Notes under the pieces: model-generated
What the model was told of the DNA's origin: nothing
Seen by the model: the letters and a program-made list of their open reading frames with translations, nothing else
Database searches by the model: none
Origin: Pantoea sp. SOD02
Lineage (GTDB): Bacteria > Pseudomonadota > Gammaproteobacteria > Enterobacterales > Enterobacteriaceae
Reading direction: 5' to 3'
DNA: 64,000 nt
Assembly: GCF_024707505.1 (NCBI RefSeq)
Contig: NZ_CP102604.1
Coordinates: forward strand, 1,798,001 to 1,862,000
Made by a program: the position numbers and the translations under genes
In this document: one piece after another, positions 59,722 to 64,000 of the stretch
How positions within the stretch are numbered: the stretch's first letter is position 1
Layout of the letters: the number at the start of each line of letters is the position of its first letter

Positions 59722-60378
59722 ATGAGCGACAGTGACAGCTTGCAAAATATTGCCCATCTGCGTCGTGAATACACTCGCGGCGGGCTGCGACGTAAAGATC
59801 TGCCCGATAATCCCCTGGCACTGTTTGAGCAGTGGCTGCAGCAAGCCTGCACCGCTCAACTGCCGGATCCGACGGCGATGACGGTGGCTACCGTTGACAG
59901 CAGCGGCCAGCCTTATCAGCGCATCGTGCTGCTTAAGCACTACGACGAGCAAGGCATGGTGTTCTATACCAACCTCGGCAGCCGCAAGGCGCTGCAGCTG
60001 GCAGAAAATCCGCGTATTTCGCTACACTTCCCGTGGCATTTCCTGGAGCGTCAGGTGATGGTGCTGGGCGAAGTGGAAAAACTGTCGCCGCTCGAGGTGC
60101 TGAAGTACTTCAGCAGTCGCCCGCGTGATAGCCAGATTGGTGCGTGGGTGTCGAAGCAGTCGAGCCGCATTTCGGCGCGCGGCGTGCTGGAAGGCAAGTT
60201 CCTCGAACTTAAACAGAAATTCCAGCAGGGCGAAGTGCCGGTTCCGAGTTTTTGGGGCGGTTACCGCGTCAAATTCCACACCGTGGAGTTCTGGCAGGGC
60301 GGCGAACATCGCCTGCACGATCGCTTCCTCTACCAGCGTAATGACAATGGCTGGTCGATTGACCGTTTAGCCCCGTAA
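59722..60378 (+). CDS. pdxH: Pyridoxine/pyridoxamine 5'-phosphate oxidase PdxH
   Basis: FMN enzyme making pyridoxal 5'-phosphate. 218 residues (E. coli 218). N-terminal [20 protein letters not shown]-binding [25 protein letters not shown], and C-terminal [10 protein letters not shown] and WSIDRLAP. Translation is likely coupled to mliC. tyrS follows, with its own leader. Confidence 0.97.
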   Translation: MSDSDSLQNIAHLRREYTRGGLRRKDLPDNPLALFEQWLQQACTAQLPDPTAMTVATVDSSGQPYQRIVLLKHYDEQGMVFYTNLGSRKALQLAENPRISLHFPWHFLERQVMVLGEVEKLSPLEVLKYFSSRPRDSQIGAWVSKQSSRISARGVLEGKFLELKQKFQQGEVPVPSFWGGYRVKFHTVEFWQGGEHRLHDRFLYQRNDNGWSIDRLAP

Positions 60379-60517
60379 AACTGCGTTTTATCCCCTTTCA
60401 ACGCTGGCGCAGTTGGCGTCAGCGCTTTATGCTATAGCCCTCTTTTTTTTCGTCTCCGCACGTCGGCGGAAAGCTGTGTACCAGCCTAGGTGCAGTCTGA
60501 TCAATTTGGAGTCAGTG

Positions 60518-61792
60518 ATGACCAGCAGTAACCTGATACAACAATTGCAAGAAAGGGGCTTAGTCGCCCAGGTAACGGATGAAGAAGCGTTAGCAGAGCG
60601 ACTGGCGCAAGGGCCAATTGCACTCTATTGCGGCTTCGATCCTACCGCTGATAGCTTGCATTTGGGCCATCTGGTGCCGCTGCTCTGCCTGAAACGTTTT
60701 CAGGATGCCGGACACAAGCCGGTCGCGCTGGTGGGTGGTGCCACCGGTCTGATTGGCGATCCCAGCTTTAAAGCAGCAGAACGTAAACTTAACACCGCTG
60801 AAACCGTTGGCGAGTGGGTCGACAAGATCCGCAACCAAGTCGCGCCTTTCCTCAGCTTCGATTGCGGCGACAACAGCGCGATTGCCGCGAACAACTACGA
60901 CTGGTTTGGCGGCATGAACGTGCTGACCTTCCTGCGCGATATCGGTAAGCACTTCTCAGTCAACCAGATGATCAACCGCGAAGCGGTGAAACAGCGTCTG
61001 AACCGTGAAGATCAGGGCATCTCCTACACCGAGTTCTCTTACAACCTGTTGCAGGGTTATGACTTTGCTGAGCTGAACAAGCGTCACGATGTGGTGCTGC
61101 AGATTGGCGGTTCCGATCAGTGGGGCAACATTACTTCTGGTATCGACCTGACGCGTCGTCTGCATCAGCAGCAGGCGTGGGGATTGACCGTACCGCTGAT
61201 CACCAAATCTGACGGCACCAAATTCGGTAAAACCGAAGGTGGCGCGGTGTGGCTGGATGCGAAGAAAACCAGTCCGTACAAGTTCTACCAGTTCTGGATC
61301 AACACCGCAGATGCAGACGTGTATCGCTTCCTGAAGTTCTTCACCTTCATGAGTATTGAAGAGATCAATGCGCTGGAAGAAGAGGACAAAAACAGCGGCA
61401 AAGCGCCACGCGCGCAGTACGTGCTGGCTGAGCAGGTCACGCGTCTGGTGCACGGCGAAAGCGGCTTAACGGCGGCAAAACGCATCACTGAGAGCCTGTT
61501 CTCTGGCAGTTTGAGTGCGATGACCGAAGCCGACTTCGAGCAGCTGGCGCAGGACGGCATGCCAACCATCACGCTGACGGCAGAAGACGATCTGCAGCAG
61601 GCGCTGGTGGCGGCTGAGTTGGTGCCATCACGCGGCCAGGCGCGCACCATGATCGGTTCTAACGCGGTCTCGCTGAATGGCGAAAAACAGTCAGATGCGG
61701 AGTACCGTTTCAGCGACAGCGATAAACTGTTTGGACGTTTCACGTTGTTGCGTCGCGGTAAAAAACATTACTGCCTGATTAACTGGCAGTAA
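60518..61792 (+). CDS. tyrS: Tyrosyl-tRNA synthetase
   Basis: Class I synthetase charging tRNA-Tyr; homodimer. 424 residues, E. coli length. HIGH-type motif HLGH in [12 protein letters not shown] (about 45-50), tyrosine-binding YDFAEL and [15 protein letters not shown]-type KFGKTEGG, and a C-terminal S4-like tRNA-binding domain. ATG 60518 is used; the frame from 60413 is intergenic leader. Confidence 0.98.
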   Translation: MTSSNLIQQLQERGLVAQVTDEEALAERLAQGPIALYCGFDPTADSLHLGHLVPLLCLKRFQDAGHKPVALVGGATGLIGDPSFKAAERKLNTAETVGEWVDKIRNQVAPFLSFDCGDNSAIAANNYDWFGGMNVLTFLRDIGKHFSVNQMINREAVKQRLNREDQGISYTEFSYNLLQGYDFAELNKRHDVVLQIGGSDQWGNITSGIDLTRRLHQQQAWGLTVPLITKSDGTKFGKTEGGAVWLDAKKTSPYKFYQFWINTADADVYRFLKFFTFMSIEEINALEEEDKNSGKAPRAQYVLAEQVTRLVHGESGLTAAKRITESLFSGSLSAMTEADFEQLAQDGMPTITLTAEDDLQQALVAAELVPSRGQARTMIGSNAVSLNGEKQSDAEYRFSDSDKLFGRFTLLRRGKKHYCLINWQ

Positions 61793-61799
61793 GCGTTCA

Positions 61800-61822
61800 G
61801 GGCCGGCTTCCGGCCCTTTTTT
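61800..61822 (+). terminator. Rho-independent terminator of tyrS
   Basis: GGGCCGG/CCGGCCC stem with a 3-nt loop and six T. Confidence 0.85.
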
Positions 61823-61848
61823 ATGGCAAGACAGCAGTACAGGGCAAA

Positions 61849-62709
61849 ATGAAAAATATTCTCGCAATTCAATCTCACGTTGTTTACGGACACGCCGGTA
61901 ACAGCGCTGCCGAATTCCCGATGCGCCGCATGGGCGCAAACGTTTGGCCGCTGAATACCGTGCAATTTTCTAATCACACCCAGTATGGTCACTGGACCGG
62001 CACTGTGATGCCCGCCACGCATTTGACCGACATCGTTAAAGGCATTGCGGCAGTTGATCGCCTGAAGACCTGTGATGCGGTGCTGAGTGGCTATTTAGGA
62101 TCGGCGGAGCAGGGCGAACAGATTCTGGAGATCGTGCGTCTGGTGAAAGAAGCCAACCCGAACGCATGGTTCTTCTGCGATCCGGTGATGGGCCATCCGG
62201 AAAAAGGCTGCATTGTGGCGCCGGGCGTGGCGGAGTTTCACTGCAAAATGGCGTTGCCCGCCAGCGACATCATCGCGCCGAACCTGCTGGAGCTGGAGAT
62301 GCTCAGCGGGCATGAAGTGGCCAACGTGGAGCAAGCGGTGGTTGCGGCACGAGAACTGATTAGCAAAGGCCCGAAAGTGGTGCTGGTGAAACATCTGGCA
62401 CGCGCCGGACGCCGCAGCGACCGCTTTGAGATGCTGCTGGTGACCGCCGATGAGTGCTGGCACATCAGCCGTCCGCTGGTGGACTTTGGCGTGCGTCAGC
62501 CGGTTGGCGTGGGCGATCTCACCAGCGGCCTGCTGCTGGTCGATCTGCTGCACGGTAAGTCGCTGCAGGATGCGCTGGAGCACATCACTGCGGCGGTGTA
62601 TGAAGTGATGCTGAAAACCCACGAAATGGGCGAGTACGAGTTGCAGCTGGTGGCCGCGCAGGATGCGATTGCCAAACCGACGCAGCATTTCGCGGCAGAA
62701 AAGCTGTAA
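61849..62709 (+). CDS. pdxY: Pyridoxal kinase PdxY
   Basis: Ribokinase-family enzyme phosphorylating pyridoxal in B6 salvage, next to tyrS as in E. coli. 286 residues (E. coli 287). [15 protein letters not shown] (substrate), [21 protein letters not shown], and [15 protein letters not shown] with catalytic Asp. The ribosome site is weak. A chance match to a purine box (GCAAACGTTTG) lies inside the coding sequence at about 61937. Confidence 0.95.
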   Translation: MKNILAIQSHVVYGHAGNSAAEFPMRRMGANVWPLNTVQFSNHTQYGHWTGTVMPATHLTDIVKGIAAVDRLKTCDAVLSGYLGSAEQGEQILEIVRLVKEANPNAWFFCDPVMGHPEKGCIVAPGVAEFHCKMALPASDIIAPNLLELEMLSGHEVANVEQAVVAARELISKGPKVVLVKHLARAGRRSDRFEMLLVTADECWHISRPLVDFGVRQPVGVGDLTSGLLLVDLLHGKSLQDALEHITAAVYEVMLKTHEMGEYELQLVAAQDAIAKPTQHFAAEKL

Positions 62710-62719
62710 ATTCCCGGAG

Positions 62720-62773
62720 GGTGCGCATTTATGCGCACCTGTAATTGAGGTCGCCATTAATGGCGACCCTACG
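62720..62773. repeat. Two palindromes between pdxY and gstA
   Basis: GGTGCGCATTTATGCGCACC (62720-62739) and GGTCGCCATTAATGGCGACC with CTACG (62749-62773). The second is the same family as the copies after ppsR and at ydiK; the first has the same 9-2-9 design with other arm bases. Between convergent genes, so they may also act as terminators. Confidence 0.78.
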
Positions 62774-62828
62774 TTATGGGGTGTGCGCATTAATAGCGAA
62801 TAGCGATCCGTGGAAGAATGACGTCGAA

Positions 62829-63434
62829 TTAAACCAAACCTTCCGCCTTCAACGCCGCCTGCACCGCCGGGCGCTCCGCAACCCGGCTAAACCAGGCTTC
62901 CAGCGCATCCAGTCCCGCTAAATCTAGCTTGATGGCTTTAGCCCAGCGCGTCACCACAAACAGATACACATCGGCAACGGTAAAACGCAATCCCAGCAGC
63001 CACTGTTTATCCTGCAACGCCTCATTCACCTGTTGGTACTTCTTCTCCAGTTGCGCACGCGCAATGGCTTTGTACTCTTCTGGCGTATCAGGACGGAACA
63101 GCGGGCTAAAACCCTTGTGCAGTTCGCTGCTGACATAACTCAGCCATTCCAGCGTGTGATAGCGCGTCAGGCTGCCGGTCGGGGCCAGCAGGTTGCGATC
63201 CGGCTTGAGATCCGCCAGATACTGCACAATCGCCACGCCTTCGGTCAGGATGCTGCCATCATCAAACTGCAGCGCCGGCACTTGTCCTTTCGGGTTAATC
63301 TGCCAGTAATCTTCTCCTTGCTCGGTCACTTTCTTCTGCAGGTCCACGTTCACCTGGGTAAAGTCCAGTCCGCATTCGAGCGCGACAATATGCGGTGATA
63401 GCGAACAGGCACCGGGCTTACAATAGAGTTTCAT
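62829..63434 (-). CDS. gstA: Glutathione S-transferase GstA
   Basis: Beta-class cytoplasmic GST. 201 residues, E. coli length. Cys10 ([10 protein letters not shown]) as the beta-class thiol, thioredoxin-like N-domain with cis-Pro in [11 protein letters not shown] and [14 protein letters not shown], then the all-helical C-domain with [17 protein letters not shown] 63434 is chosen; an ATG one codon earlier (63437) is equally possible. Upstream extension to 63524 is not conserved. Confidence 0.95.
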   Translation of the reverse strand: MKLYCKPGACSLSPHIVALECGLDFTQVNVDLQKKVTEQGEDYWQINPKGQVPALQFDDGSILTEGVAIVQYLADLKPDRNLLAPTGSLTRYHTLEWLSYVSSELHKGFSPLFRPDTPEEYKAIARAQLEKKYQQVNEALQDKQWLLGLRFTVADVYLFVVTRWAKAIKLDLAGLDALEAWFSRVAERPAVQAALKAEGLV

Positions 63435-63533
63435 CATGGCTTCTCCTTGAGTGTTGTGGTGATCGAAGCAGCATAAGTCTGCCAGGGATTTTTGCCAGTG
63501 ACAGCGATCAGGAATTGCGGTCACCGTTCAGGT

Positions 63534-64000
63534 TTATTCAGCAAAGCATGGCAGTAATGGCAGCTTTTCGAGCGCGAAATCCCAAAATTGCCGCACTTTA
63601 GGCGTCATATTCTTCACGCGCTGGGTGACTAACTGTACCGGCAACGGTGCCGGCTCCCATTCAGGCAGTAAACGCAGCAGTTTTCCGCTGTGGATATCGT
63701 CGAGAACCTGATACGACAGCAGCCGTCCAATGCCGTGTGCGCTGCGCAGCGCTTCCAGCTGGCTCTCCACATCATTAACCCGCAGACGCGGCGTGATGCG
63801 CACGCGCAGATCCTGGGCGAAGCGCCACTCGCGCGTATGGCGCAGGCTCGTCACTAGCGCATGTTGAGTCAGTTCAGTGGGATGAAGAGGCGTGCCAGCC
63901 TGTTGCAGATAGTCGGGGCAGGCAACCAGCGTTGAACGCACCGTGCCAACCTGACGCGCCACCATCGAAGAGTCCTGCAGTTCGCCAATGCGCAGCGCGA
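63534..64000 (-). CDS. LysR-family regulator, 5' end cut off by the window
   Basis: C-terminal half of a LysR transcription factor, open to the right edge in frame (residues before MVARQVGTVRS read ALRIGELQDSS). Visible parts are the effector-domain segments ALRIGELQDSSMVARQVG, LVACPDYLQQAGTP, VNDVESQLEALRSAHGIGRL and a C-terminal FWDFALEKLPLLP. The DNA-binding part lies outside the window. It lies 99 bases upstream of the gstA start and reads in the same direction. Target unknown. Confidence 0.88.
   Translation of the reverse strand, partial: ALRIGELQDSSMVARQVGTVRSTLVACPDYLQQAGTPLHPTELTQHALVTSLRHTREWRFAQDLRVRITPRLRVNDVESQLEALRSAHGIGRLLSYQVLDDIHSGKLLRLLPEWEPAPLPVQLVTQRVKNMTPKVRQFWDFALEKLPLLPCFAE

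Noticed and set aside
61936..61951. GCGCAAACGTTTGGCC inside pdxY as a purine box
   Set aside because: It lies within coding sequence, has wrong bases at fixed outer positions, and encodes conserved residues (GANVWP).

Overview
This is a 64 kb stretch of ordinary chromosome from an enterobacterium, most likely Erwiniaceae (Pantoea or Erwinia). The evidence is near-identical protein sequences and gene order to the Escherichia coli segments around yniC-thrS-ihfA-btuCED, ppsA-ydiJ-suf-pykF, cfa-purR-grxD and nemA-slyA-tyrS-pdxY. There are local departures: pfkB, menI, ydiH and hemP are not seen where E. coli has them, and an eptA gene sits beside nemR. The genus is an inference from sequence flavour, not proven. 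No phage, transposase, CRISPR array, integron or secretion system is visible.

Layout, left to right. 1-3.8 kb: hxpB, yniB, yniA, ydiZ (GhoS-like) and ydiY. 3.9-11.3 kb: the translation block thrS-infC-rpmI-rplT, then pheM-pheS-pheT-ihfA. Its RNA control elements are readable: a thrS operator that mimics the tRNA-Thr anticodon arm, an AUU start for infC, and the pheM leader peptide with its attenuator. An ERIC repeat has inserted between rpmI and rplT. 11.5-18.5 kb: a DUF2502 secreted protein, btuC-btuE-btuD-nlpC, the degenerate EAL protein rflP, selO and aroH. 18.7-27.3 kb: ppsR and ppsA (divergent), the sRNA RprA with an RcsB box, ydiK and ydiJ (divergent, with a purine box).

27.3-34.7 kb: a Fur-box-controlled gene of unknown function, then the complete iron-sulfur operon sufABCDSE and ldtE. 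34.8-39.7 kb: lpp, pykF (Cra site), three tRNA-Val(GAC) genes, mdtK and ribE. 39.8-49.4 kb: cfa, punC/punR, purR, the 29-residue ynhF, mepH, grxD, rnt, gloA, nemA and nemR. 49.5-57 kb: eptA, ydhL, ydhF, sodC, an unknown lipoprotein and the ydhI-ydhJ-ydhK efflux cluster. 57-64 kb: slyA, slyB, anmK, mliC, pdxH, tyrS, pdxY, gstA and a LysR gene cut by the right edge.

Several neighbours share stress themes. Iron and oxidative stress is represented by the Fur-box gene, suf, btuE, sodC, grxD, gloA and nemRA. Envelope functions are represented by nlpC, ldtE, lpp, mepH, eptA, slyB, mliC, ydhIJK and RprA. I found no convincing wholly new multi-gene system. The best leads are the Fur-controlled unknown gene beside suf, a perfect palindrome filling the spacer of the predicted suf promoter, the ERIC insertion in the L35-L20 operon, the GhoS-like YdiZ without a toxin partner, a PurR-type box between ydiK and ydiJ, and a family of short intergenic palindromes at three loci.
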